Assembly: GCF_001642735.1 (NCBI RefSeq)
Contig: NZ_LWHM01000005.1
Span: 1 to 64,000 of the forward strand
Origin: Pseudohongiella nitratireducens
GTDB lineage: Bacteria; Pseudomonadota; Gammaproteobacteria; Pseudomonadales; Pseudohongiellaceae
Direction: 5' to 3'
Length of the DNA stretch: 64,000 bases
Part shown: one piece after another, positions 52,326-60,463 of the stretch
How positions within the stretch are numbered: the first letter of the stretch is position 1
Layout of the letters: every line of letters begins with the position of its first letter
The notes under the pieces: model-generated
The model's input: the letters and a program-made list of their open reading frames with translations, nothing else
Databases searched by the model: none
Told to the model about the DNA's origin: nothing
Position numbers and translations under genes: made by a program

Positions 52326-52750
52326 GAAAGCTCCTTGGATTTGTCTGCGTTTTGCATCGTCGCGCTGCTCGTGCTGGCGCGTTTCAGGCAATCGGCCATA
52401 ATCTGATTATTGCGACTGTGCACCAAGAGTCGTGCATTCATCAGTTGCGGAATATCCAGCAAAACGGTGGCCAGCATGACCATCCAACCATAGGCGATAA
52501 AATCAGTGTAGAGCAACAGAAACAAGGCGGTCAGCGTCAGGGAAAGGTTCATCAGACCCCGTAGCAGACGGCCGAGATAGAAATGATGCAGGCCAAGCGG
52601 GAAGGCTATATTAAGCCGCACATAGGTGCTGGGCCGCTTCAGCAGTCGGGCTTCCAGCAAGTCATAACGACGACGCTGGGTCGCCGATAATGCCCGGATA
52701 CTGTCGCGAAGTTCATGTTCCTCCAGATTCAGCTCTTTTTCGGAAAACAT
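52322..52750 (-). CDS. TM2-domain-like small membrane protein
   Basis: This 142-residue protein starts with a charged helical segment (NLEEHELRDSIRALSATQRR). Two membrane helices carry the TM2-like turn FPLGLHHFYLGRLLRGLMNL, and a short charged tail follows. TM2 proteins have no settled function. It heads the five-gene leftward operon and is translationally coupled to DUF58 by a 4-nt overlap. The TRAP permease gene ends 42 bp upstream on the same strand, so read-through is possible. Confidence 0.7.
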   Translation of the reverse strand: MFSEKELNLEEHELRDSIRALSATQRRRYDLLEARLLKRPSTYVRLNIAFPLGLHHFYLGRLLRGLMNLSLTLTALFLLLYTDFIAYGWMVMLATVLLDIPQLMNARLLVHSRNNQIMADCLKRASTSSATMQNADKSKELS

Positions 52751-52792
52751 GGATCCTGCTTCCAGGTGAAAACGTAAGGGCTGCGCAGCGCC

Positions 52793-54829
52793 TTACTGGT
52801 GTGTTGTGTCTGGCAGTTTACCTGATTCTTTGCCGGATTCCACACGCTGCCAGATAATCACAGCAGCCAGCAGTACGAAACCGACCAGGTGATAGTAAAT
52901 GGCAAAGGGCGCCCACATCAGAAGCAGTGCACTGACCGCCAGCATGGCTGCGCTGAGCGGGTTGAGTGGACGATCCAGACGCCACTGCAGTAACCCGGCT
53001 GCCGCGTACAGTCCCAGGCAGGACCAGCCGAAGGTGGTGAGTCGTTCCGGCCAGGTGCCGGATATCAGCGGTGAGTAGGCAAACAGAACCGGGATCAAGT
53101 ACAGGCCTTTGGCCACTTTCCAGGATGTCAGGCCCGTTGCCATGGGTTTGGTGCCAGCGATACCGGCGGCAGCAAAGGCTGCCAGACAGACAGGCGGTGT
53201 GACGTTGCTGTCCTGAGACAACCAGAAAATAATCAGGTGGGCGCTGAGCAGCATGCCGGTCAGCAGCTCCGGGCTTAGCAGTTCCTGGCGCAGAATCTGG
53301 CGCATTTCCAGTGGCATTTCGCGCAGTGCGACCAATGGGTTGCCGCCAAACAGATCAATGGTGGTGGTCACACTGGAGGGCAGGTTAGGTGAGCGCAAGG
53401 CAGCCAGCATCTGGTCCTGGGCGATCAGGTCAAACAAGATTGGGGCGGAGAGGGTTGCCAGAACAATGTAAGAGGCGGTCACGGGCAGTCCCATTCCCAG
53501 CACCAGCGAGGCAATGGCGACCAGGGCCAAAGCAATCAACAGGTTACCTCCGGCCCAGTCCACAATCATCAGCGAGAAAGCATTGCCCACACCAGTGGTG
53601 GTAACTACATTGATTATCAGACCTACGGCAACCAGCAACAAAGCGGTTGCAGTCATGGTTTTCACACCATCCACAGTGGCTTCAAAAATATCGTCCCATT
53701 TCATTGGGGTCGCTGAGACCCAGGAAGCCAGAATCACCGCCAGGATAGCCACTGCGGCAGCACGAATCGGGGTGTAGCCCATTACCAGCAAGGCGACCAG
53801 CACACCTAAAGGAATCAGAAAATGCCAGCCCTGTTTGAGGACACTGAGCACACTTTCGCGCTGCTCAATGGTGTCGGCGTGCAGACCCAGGCGTTTGGCT
53901 TCGATGCGCACAAAGAACATCACGGTCAGGTAGTAAAGCAGCGCAGGCAGTACTGACAGGGAGATAATTTGCAGGTACGGGATTTGTGTGTAGCTGGACA
54001 TCACAAATGCCCCGGCGCCCATGATGGGGGGCATTAATGCGCCGCCTGTTGAGGAGGCGGCTACCACGCCAGCAGAAAACTGGGAATTGAAACCGGAGCG
54101 TTTCATCATCGGAATGGTAATGACACCGGTTGAGACTGTGTTGGCCACGGCTGAGCCGGACACAGAACCCATTAAACCTGAGCCCACGACAGCAACAAAA
54201 CCGGCGCCACCGGTAAAGCGACCCGCAAGGCAGCGTGCCAGGCTGACGATAAAATCACCGGCGCCGGAGCGCAACAGGAATGAACCGAACAAGATGAACA
54301 TGAAGACGAATGAGGCGGAAATATTGGCGGTCAGGCCAAACATGCCTTCCTGGCTGAAATAGCTCCGGTACAGCACGGTTTCCAGGCTAAGTCCGGGGAA
54401 CTGGAAAACCCCGGGAATATAGCGGCCCAGGAAAAGAATGTAGCTCATGGCGATGATGATCAGCACCGGCATGAACCAGCCCGTTGTGCGACGGGTGAAC
54501 TCAATAGCCAGCAACACCGCCATAGCGGTAAAAACGTAGTCACTCAGAACAAATTCGGCTTCCCTGGCATAGAGTGCATCCTCAAACAGAATCAGGTAGG
54601 CCGTCACGGCAACACCGGCCAGGGCCAGCACAATATTCAGTACCTGTACCCACAAATCAGGCTTGCGGCCGTTGATGCCGGTTTCATTGGCAGTCAGGGC
54701 ACACAGCGCGACAAAGCCACCAAAGTGAATGGCAGAAAACCACAGTTCAGGGATAGTGGCAAACACGTTGACGTAAATGTGGAACAGGGCGAACGCAAAG
54801 GCCGCCCATTTCAGCCAGGGAGTGTTCAT
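52793..54829 (-). CDS. TRAP transporter fused permease (4TM + 12TM)
   Basis: This 678-residue protein fuses the small DctQ-like part (about 1-170) to the large DctM-like part. TRAP motifs include FGSFLLRSGAGDFIVSLARC, GSVSGSAVANTVSTGVITIP, FNSQFSAGVVAASSTGGALM with PPIMGAGAF, and ASLVLGMGLPVTASYIVLAT. It imports a small organic acid or amino acid using a sodium gradient. The TAXI-type binding protein gene lies 8 bp upstream, confirming the TRAP-TAXI subtype. Confidence 0.94.
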   Translation of the reverse strand: MNTPWLKWAAFAFALFHIYVNVFATIPELWFSAIHFGGFVALCALTANETGINGRKPDLWVQVLNIVLALAGVAVTAYLILFEDALYAREAEFVLSDYVFTAMAVLLAIEFTRRTTGWFMPVLIIIAMSYILFLGRYIPGVFQFPGLSLETVLYRSYFSQEGMFGLTANISASFVFMFILFGSFLLRSGAGDFIVSLARCLAGRFTGGAGFVAVVGSGLMGSVSGSAVANTVSTGVITIPMMKRSGFNSQFSAGVVAASSTGGALMPPIMGAGAFVMSSYTQIPYLQIISLSVLPALLYYLTVMFFVRIEAKRLGLHADTIEQRESVLSVLKQGWHFLIPLGVLVALLVMGYTPIRAAAVAILAVILASWVSATPMKWDDIFEATVDGVKTMTATALLLVAVGLIINVVTTTGVGNAFSLMIVDWAGGNLLIALALVAIASLVLGMGLPVTASYIVLATLSAPILFDLIAQDQMLAALRSPNLPSSVTTTIDLFGGNPLVALREMPLEMRQILRQELLSPELLTGMLLSAHLIIFWLSQDSNVTPPVCLAAFAAAGIAGTKPMATGLTSWKVAKGLYLIPVLFAYSPLISGTWPERLTTFGWSCLGLYAAAGLLQWRLDRPLNPLSAAMLAVSALLLMWAPFAIYYHLVGFVLLAAVIIWQRVESGKESGKLPDTTHQ

Positions 54830-54837
54830 GTCAGGAC

Positions 54838-55896
54838 TCAGTGCATGCTTGTTTGAAGGTTGCTGTTGCTGTCAGAAACCGGGCGGTCGTCACCAGGCAG
54901 AATCAGGTGCGGGGCGATGTCCAGGCCGATTTCACGATAGTAACGGATAGCACCGGGGTGCAGGGGGGCTCCCAGACCACGAACGGCGCGCTCGATTTGC
55001 ATATCCTTGGTGGCGGCATGAATCTCTTGCAGCGCGCCAAGGTTTTCCCAGATGGTTTTGGTGATGTGATAGACCGCTTCTTCGGGCACATCGCTGCGCA
55101 CTGCCAGCACATTAGGGCTGGAGATTGAGCGGACCAGTGCTGGCTGGTTGGGGTAGGTGCCCTCCGGTAATTCATACCAGTCCCAAAGATCATAGCGGGA
55201 ATTGATTTTTGCCAGGTCGTCTTCAGTAAAACTCAGGATGCTGATCTGGTCACCCATTTGCGCATAGGCCTGGGTGATTGCGCTGACCGGGGCACCAGCG
55301 GGGATGTTCATGCCAACGATATTGCCGTCCTGAATGGCGTTGGCAGTACCACCATAGCCCATCCAGGCCAGTGACATCTTTTCCTGATAGTCGACTCCCA
55401 ACTGATCGAGAATATAACGACCGGTCTGTTCTGCACCGGAGTTTCTGGCCCCCAATACGAACCGCTCGCCATCGAGGTTGTTCAGGTCTGACATGGTGCC
55501 GCTTTCTGCCAGCTCTGACATCAGCACAAAATGTTCGACGTTATGCCATACCGCAGCCACCGAGCGCAGTTCGGTTTGCGGGCGACTGATCGGACCTTCA
55601 CCGTTCCAGCCCCAGGCCGCAAACGGTCCCTGCAATAAAGCAAACTGGGCCTGGTTGTCGCGTAACAGTTTGATGTTTTCCAGCGATCCGGCGGAACTGA
55701 TGGCGGAGAGGCTGACGCCTTCACGCGGGGCCAACTGAGACTTGGTAATCGTGGCGATGGCCACGCCGATTGGGTAGTAAGCACCGCCGGTGGTAGCGGT
55801 AGTCAGAATATAGGGACGCTGCTGGGAGAGCTGTTCAGAACAGCCGGCCAGCAGCGCACAAAGTATGAATATTCTTATCAATCGTTGTTTTATCAT
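54838..55896 (-). CDS. TAXI-family TRAP solute-binding lipoprotein
   Basis: This 352-residue periplasmic binding protein has a signal peptide and lipobox LLAGC (Cys about 19), suggesting a tethered form. The TAXI pattern is YILTTATTGGAYYPIGVAIA, ISSAGSLENIKLLRDNQAQF, LVQGPFAAW-like LLQGPFAAWGW and GARNSGAEQTGRYILDQLG. Relatives bind glutamate, glutamine or 2-oxoglutarate, but the ligand cannot be set here. It precedes the fused permease by 8 bp. Confidence 0.93.
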   Translation of the reverse strand: MIKQRLIRIFILCALLAGCSEQLSQQRPYILTTATTGGAYYPIGVAIATITKSQLAPREGVSLSAISSAGSLENIKLLRDNQAQFALLQGPFAAWGWNGEGPISRPQTELRSVAAVWHNVEHFVLMSELAESGTMSDLNNLDGERFVLGARNSGAEQTGRYILDQLGVDYQEKMSLAWMGYGGTANAIQDGNIVGMNIPAGAPVSAITQAYAQMGDQISILSFTEDDLAKINSRYDLWDWYELPEGTYPNQPALVRSISSPNVLAVRSDVPEEAVYHITKTIWENLGALQEIHAATKDMQIERAVRGLGAPLHPGAIRYYREIGLDIAPHLILPGDDRPVSDSNSNLQTSMH

Positions 55897-56041
55897 GGCG
55901 CGATATAATCATATTTGCTGATAAACCTCAATCACTCCGGGATAGATTGAACAGCCCGTCAGACGGGGTGTCTGGCTGGGTGCGGCGCAAATACTGGCTT
56001 TGTTGATATTGGGGGCTTGTCGAAGAGTACGCCCGTTCGAT

Positions 56042-56578
56042 TCAGAACGGCGGTCGCAGCAGGTCACGCATGTCCCGCGTGATTGGAATGGCATAATCAT
56101 AAGAGGCGACAATAACGCTGCTGTTGCTGCGTACCAGTTTGGCAGTAACAAACACGTTATTTCCGGCCACAGCGTAGGTACCTACCAGTACGATAGGAGC
56201 ATTGTGGGTCTGGGAGATCTCGTTAAGTTCGCGGGAAAGCAGAAATTCACCCTCGCTGGCATCGATGTAGACACTCTTGCGTAACAGCATCTCGACAAAG
56301 TCATAACCCTGCAGCGTAAACTGCGACACCAGGTGCTGTGTTGCCATGCGCCCGAAATTGGAGGATTGCTCCAGATGGTTTATGTCAGCAAAAGAGGCTG
56401 CAATCATGCGAGCTCCCGGTTGCAGCTCCTGCCCGGCCATGGTGATCAGGTATCGTGCTGCGTCATGGTGAGAGGCAATGACACGATTATTTGAGGTTTT
56501 CACGCCGCCGCAGGCAGTCAGCGCGATGACTGCCAGCAGCAGGCAGGTTGGCTTCAAGCGTAATGACAGGTGAATCAT
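56042..56578 (-). CDS. FlgO-domain outer-membrane-type lipoprotein
   Basis: This 178-residue lipoprotein has lipobox LTAC (Cys about 23). The FlgO-like domain shows ARMIAASFADINHLEQSSNF, GRMATQHLVSQFTLQGYDFV, EGEFLLSRELNEISQTHNAP and LVGTYAVAGNNVFVTAKLVR. FlgO proteins aid flagellar outer-membrane structures in Vibrio, but no flagellar gene is near. It overlaps the upstream lipoprotein gene by 4 nt, so the two act as a pair. Confidence 0.82.
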   Translation of the reverse strand: MIHLSLRLKPTCLLLAVIALTACGGVKTSNNRVIASHHDAARYLITMAGQELQPGARMIAASFADINHLEQSSNFGRMATQHLVSQFTLQGYDFVEMLLRKSVYIDASEGEFLLSRELNEISQTHNAPIVLVGTYAVAGNNVFVTAKLVRSNSSVIVASYDYAIPITRDMRDLLRPPF

Positions 56579-57279
56579 GGGGCGCTCACCGCATAGTGTG
56601 GTGACGCTGGTGATTGCGAGACGACCGGGAAGGTTCTGCCCTGATTCTGATATTGCTGCATATCGTCGCCGTTAAAGTAATACACATGCGAATTTGCTGC
56701 GACAATATGCTCAGCATCCTGAAGCTGACTGTGAATGATCACTTCTGCGATGCTGCTGTCGGTGTCCCGCCAGAGTGCCGCAAAAACGTCCAGTCCCAGT
56801 GCCAGGGGGATCAGCGCATATTCCTGGTTCGTCCAGTTGCGGACATTGGCGGAAGCGGTAGCGATGGCAATCCAGGCTGATGCCGTGCCGGGCCTGGGTA
56901 ACCAGTCGCGATCCGTTTCACTGTGCTGGATCATCTGCAGATTGTAATCCAGGTAATGCGAGGCAGCTGCGGGTGACAAAGCAACCTGTATGCCAGAGTC
57001 GACCAGCGCGGCAGTGAGCATGCGCCGGTATGCCTGCTCAAACGGGCTGCTTTCCTGTCCAGCCTGGCGTATCGCCACGCTTGCCTGTGGTGGCAGGGCT
57101 TCGGAGAGGCTCTGTACTTCATTGTCTGCCATTAACTGCCAGTGCGCAGCCGAGCGGATATGGTTCTGTTGCACGGCCGGAAAATTAATGGCACGCGGAT
57201 GTGGTGGATAACCACTATTACAGGCGACGAGTGCCAGGCTGGCAGCCAGCAATATTGCGATTTGTTTCATCCCGGTCAT
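56575..57279 (-). CDS. Hypothetical lipoprotein paired with the FlgO-like protein
   Basis: This 234-residue lipoprotein has the signal MTGMKQIAILLAASLALVAC and Cys20 in LVAC. The rest is soluble, with QAYRRMLTAALVDSGIQVAL, YLDYNLQMIQHSETDRDW and NSHVYYFNGDDMQQYQ. I do not recognise the family. The ATG at 57279 has AAGGA at 8 nt, better than the internal Met at 57270. The 4-nt overlap with the FlgO-like gene points to one complex or function at the envelope. Confidence 0.72.
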   Translation of the reverse strand: MTGMKQIAILLAASLALVACNSGYPPHPRAINFPAVQQNHIRSAAHWQLMADNEVQSLSEALPPQASVAIRQAGQESSPFEQAYRRMLTAALVDSGIQVALSPAAASHYLDYNLQMIQHSETDRDWLPRPGTASAWIAIATASANVRNWTNQEYALIPLALGLDVFAALWRDTDSSIAEVIIHSQLQDAEHIVAANSHVYYFNGDDMQQYQNQGRTFPVVSQSPASPHYAVSAP

Positions 57280-57427
57280 GCATTGATTCCTTGCTTGTTA
57301 TTAGAGTTATCGGGCGCAAAGGCAAAGACTTAAGTTGTATGACCCTGATGCAGCTATCACGGGATGCAAAATGCGAGCTTCCGGAGTATGCTGACAGATG
57401 AAAGTCCATGGATGACAAGGATATGGC

Positions 57428-59779
57428 GTGACACTGGAAATAGCGTTGGTGTTGGGGATTCTTCTGGTGGCAATTGTGCTGTTTGCCACCGATGCCTTGC
57501 GCATGGATGTTGTCGCTTTGTTAGTGCTTTGTTCATTGGCGGTGACCGGCCTGGTGACGCCGGAGGAGGCTATTTCCGGCTTTAGCCATCCCGCCGTGGT
57601 CACGATCTGGGCGATGTTCATTCTCAGTGATGGCCTGACACGCGCCGGCATTGCCGATGTGCTTGGGCAACGTGTCATCCGGGTGGCCGGACATAGCGAA
57701 GTTAAACAGGTCGCTACTTTTATGCTGCTTGCCGGTGCCATGTCCGGCTTTATGAATAACATCGGCGTGACGGCATTATTGCTGCCCGTTGTGGTCAGCG
57801 TGGCCCGCCAGACCGGGCTGACGCCCTCACGCCTGCTGATGCCCATGGCATTTGGCTGCCTGCTTGGTGGCGCTCTCACGTTAATCGGTACCCCTCCTAA
57901 CCTGCTGGTGTCTGCCACACTGGAAGAAGCCGGTTATGAAGGTTTCCATTTTTTTGATTTCACACCCGTTGCTGTGCCTGTGCTGCTGGCCGGTACTGCC
58001 TTCGTTGCGCTGGTTGGTCGCCACTGGCTGCCTGCCCGTGACCCGGTTGCCGAAACCGGTCACGCCGCCGGTGACCTGCATGACATGTACAGCCTGCAGG
58101 AACGGGTCTTTGCCGTTGAAGTGCCCGAAGACTCCCTGCTGGTTGGCAAGCGCCTGGGTGAGACCGGGCTGACCGCCGCGGCGGGTCTGATGATTATTGC
58201 CCTGAATCGCAACAATCAGACCCAGGCTCTGCCATCTTCGGTCACCCGGCTGCAGGCTGGAGATGTGCTGCTCGCCCAGGGGCGTCTGGATCGGTTCAAG
58301 CGCCTGCGACAGTGGAGTGAGCTGAGCATTGTGCGCGAAGCGCCGGTCATGCACGATCGGCTGCTGGAAGATGCTGCGCTGTTTGAAGCAGAGCTGGCGG
58401 AAGGCAATCCGCTGGTGGAGAAGCCGCTGAGTCCAGGCGAGTTTCATAAATTGACCGGTGGCTGGCTGCTGGCTGTCCTGCGTGGTGATACGGTGCGTCG
58501 GACGCACCTGTCTGACTATGAGCTGCGAGCCGGTGACAAGTTGCTGATGCAGGGTGATGAGCGTGCCAGAAAAGTCATAGAGTCGCGCTATGAATTCAGT
58601 GAAACCAAAACGCTGGACAAAGAGCATGTGCAAAGCCGCTATCAACTGGATGAACGTCTGTTTGTGCTAAAAGTGCCAGACTCAGCGGAGCTGGCCGGTA
58701 AGCAGGTAGCGGACATCAAGCTGGGTAAGGCTTTCGACCTGCGGCTAATGGCACTATTTCGTGAGGGGGAATTCACCCGGCCATTACCGGCATCACTGGA
58801 ACTTGCCTCTGGCGACCTGTTGCTGGTGCAGGGGCGAGCCCAGGACTTTGATATGTTGCGTGGCCTGCAGCAGGTCCATATTCTGGATGACGCGACCCCT
58901 TATCTGAAGGTGTTTGAACGCGGCAAGCTGGGCATGGTTGAGGCCATCATGCATCCGCATAAGTGGATTGCCAACAAGCGCGTTGCTGACCTGAAACTGC
59001 GTGAAGCCTGGGAAGTTGAAGTCGCGGCACTGTGGCGTGAAGGTCGCCCTTACCGCTCAGGGCTGAAAGACATGATTCTTACCCGGGGTGACGCTTTATT
59101 GCTGGTGGCGCCGATGCAACGGCTGGCGGAACTGAACAAGAACAAAGACCTTATCATCCTGAACCCGGTATCCGCTCCGCAAATCGACAAGCGCCGCGCA
59201 CCGGTTGCCGTCAGCAGCATGTTGCTGGTGGTGTTACTGAGTCTGCTGGGCTGGATGCCAATCTATATTGCCGCCCTGATAGGTGCCACGTTAATGGTGT
59301 TGGGACGATGCCTCAGTATGGAACAGGCCTACAAGGCCATACACTGGCGCTCGATCGTGTTGCTGGTGGGCATGCTGCCACTGGGTGCCGCCATGCAGGG
59401 TAGTGGTACGGCCACTTTTATCTCGGAAAGTTTGTTGCAATGGACCGGGCACTGGAACCCCTGGCTGACCATCGCACTGCTTTACTTCCTGTGCGTGCTG
59501 GGGACGTTAATTATTCCGGTGATTGTGCTGGTTGTACTGATGGCGCCTATTGCTGTTTCTATCAGTCTCGGGATGGGGGTTGATCCGCACGCTGCGGTGA
59601 TGGCCATCGCCCTGGCAGCATCTGCCAGTGTCGCCAGCCCGGTGGCCCATCCCACCAATGTGCTGGTGATGGGTCCGGGTGGTTACCGTTTTATCGACTT
59701 TATGAAACTGGGACTGCCATTAACGGTTTTGGTCTTTCTGGTGGGCGCCATCGTCATGCCCATTGTATGGCCACTGTAA
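57428..59779 (+). CDS. SLC13/DASS-type transporter with four tandem RCK_C domains
   Basis: This 783-residue protein has helices at about 1-200 (FSHPAVVTIWAMFILSDGLT; FMNNIGVTALLLPVVVSVAR; GGALTLIGTPPNLLVSATLE). Then come four TrkA-C-like domains at about 215-560: VFAVEVPEDSLLVGKRLGET, EGNPLVEKPLSPGEFHKLTG, LFVLKVPDSAELAGKQVADI and HPHKWIANKRVADLKLREAW. More helices end with VASPVAHPTNVLVMGPGGY. Divalent-anion symporters of this class usually carry two such domains. The start is GTG 57428 with AAGGA at about 7 nt. The substrate, perhaps sulfate or a carboxylate, is uncertain. Confidence 0.88.
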   Translation: MTLEIALVLGILLVAIVLFATDALRMDVVALLVLCSLAVTGLVTPEEAISGFSHPAVVTIWAMFILSDGLTRAGIADVLGQRVIRVAGHSEVKQVATFMLLAGAMSGFMNNIGVTALLLPVVVSVARQTGLTPSRLLMPMAFGCLLGGALTLIGTPPNLLVSATLEEAGYEGFHFFDFTPVAVPVLLAGTAFVALVGRHWLPARDPVAETGHAAGDLHDMYSLQERVFAVEVPEDSLLVGKRLGETGLTAAAGLMIIALNRNNQTQALPSSVTRLQAGDVLLAQGRLDRFKRLRQWSELSIVREAPVMHDRLLEDAALFEAELAEGNPLVEKPLSPGEFHKLTGGWLLAVLRGDTVRRTHLSDYELRAGDKLLMQGDERARKVIESRYEFSETKTLDKEHVQSRYQLDERLFVLKVPDSAELAGKQVADIKLGKAFDLRLMALFREGEFTRPLPASLELASGDLLLVQGRAQDFDMLRGLQQVHILDDATPYLKVFERGKLGMVEAIMHPHKWIANKRVADLKLREAWEVEVAALWREGRPYRSGLKDMILTRGDALLLVAPMQRLAELNKNKDLIILNPVSAPQIDKRRAPVAVSSMLLVVLLSLLGWMPIYIAALIGATLMVLGRCLSMEQAYKAIHWRSIVLLVGMLPLGAAMQGSGTATFISESLLQWTGHWNPWLTIALLYFLCVLGTLIIPVIVLVVLMAPIAVSISLGMGVDPHAAVMAIALAASASVASPVAHPTNVLVMGPGGYRFIDFMKLGLPLTVLVFLVGAIVMPIVWPL

Positions 59780-59832
59780 TTTTCAGTGCGCTGAATACGT
59801 TTCGCTGTGATTGATGGAAGCCCTGAGGACGA

Positions 59833-60306
59833 TTATTCCAGCATGGGTGAAAAATCAGTCATGGTCATGTATTGGCGAACCACACTATCCAGTATCGGGC
59901 CGTTTCGGTTCGAGGCTTCATTGACTTCATGCCACTCAGGGTCGGCCCCGAATGCCTGCCAGGATGCCTGTGCTGCTGCCATGCTGTCATGCTTGAGAAT
60001 ATAGATGAGCGTGTCGTCCGCCAGTTCCGGATCCAGAGGCACCCAATATGCGACGTTCGTCATGCCGTGTTTTTCAAAAATACGCATGGTGTGATCACGA
60101 AAGCGCGTCAGCAGGTTGTCCAGGTTACCGGGGGTTGATGTGTAAGTACGAAGCTCGTAAACCGGGCCATCGTCCATCTGTGCCTGAGCCAGTCCGGGCA
60201 AAGTGAGGCAGGACAGGCTCAGTAGTGCGATAGTCAGCAAGTGACGCGGCATGTAGCGTTGTAAGTGGCGTAGTAAGTGATTGGGTCGCATGGCAAACGT
60301 CTTCAT
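59833..60306 (-). CDS. Exported NIPSNAP-family protein
   Basis: This 157-residue protein has a signal peptide of about 40 residues ending at AQAQ, then one NIPSNAP/dimeric alpha-beta barrel: PVYELRTYTSTPGNLDNLLT, FRDHTMRIFEKHGMTNVAYW, and WQAFGADPEWHEV. NIPSNAP domains form ferredoxin-like dimers; the function is unclear. ATG 60306 has GGAGGG at 8 nt. The gene stands between two SLC13-type transporters and reads against them. Confidence 0.85.
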   Translation of the reverse strand: MKTFAMRPNHLLRHLQRYMPRHLLTIALLSLSCLTLPGLAQAQMDDGPVYELRTYTSTPGNLDNLLTRFRDHTMRIFEKHGMTNVAYWVPLDPELADDTLIYILKHDSMAAAQASWQAFGADPEWHEVNEASNRNGPILDSVVRQYMTMTDFSPMLE

Positions 60307-60463
60307 TAACAGTCCCTCCAAAGGGCATTTTTATTGTCGTCGTGCTGGCAGATTAGCAAAGCGTTTACAGCAAGGACAAGTGGAATTGAGATTACTCACG
60401 AGATGGTTGTGAGGGGAACAGCCATGGTGTGTAATGGCAGTCAATCAGGTGTAGCAGGACAGG

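Noticed and set aside
45545-52750. Anti-phage defence island
   Set aside because: A MoxR ATPase with accessory genes can suggest defence, but the DUF58 and transglutaminase partners, membrane helices and signal peptides fit an envelope system. No nuclease or restriction gene is present.
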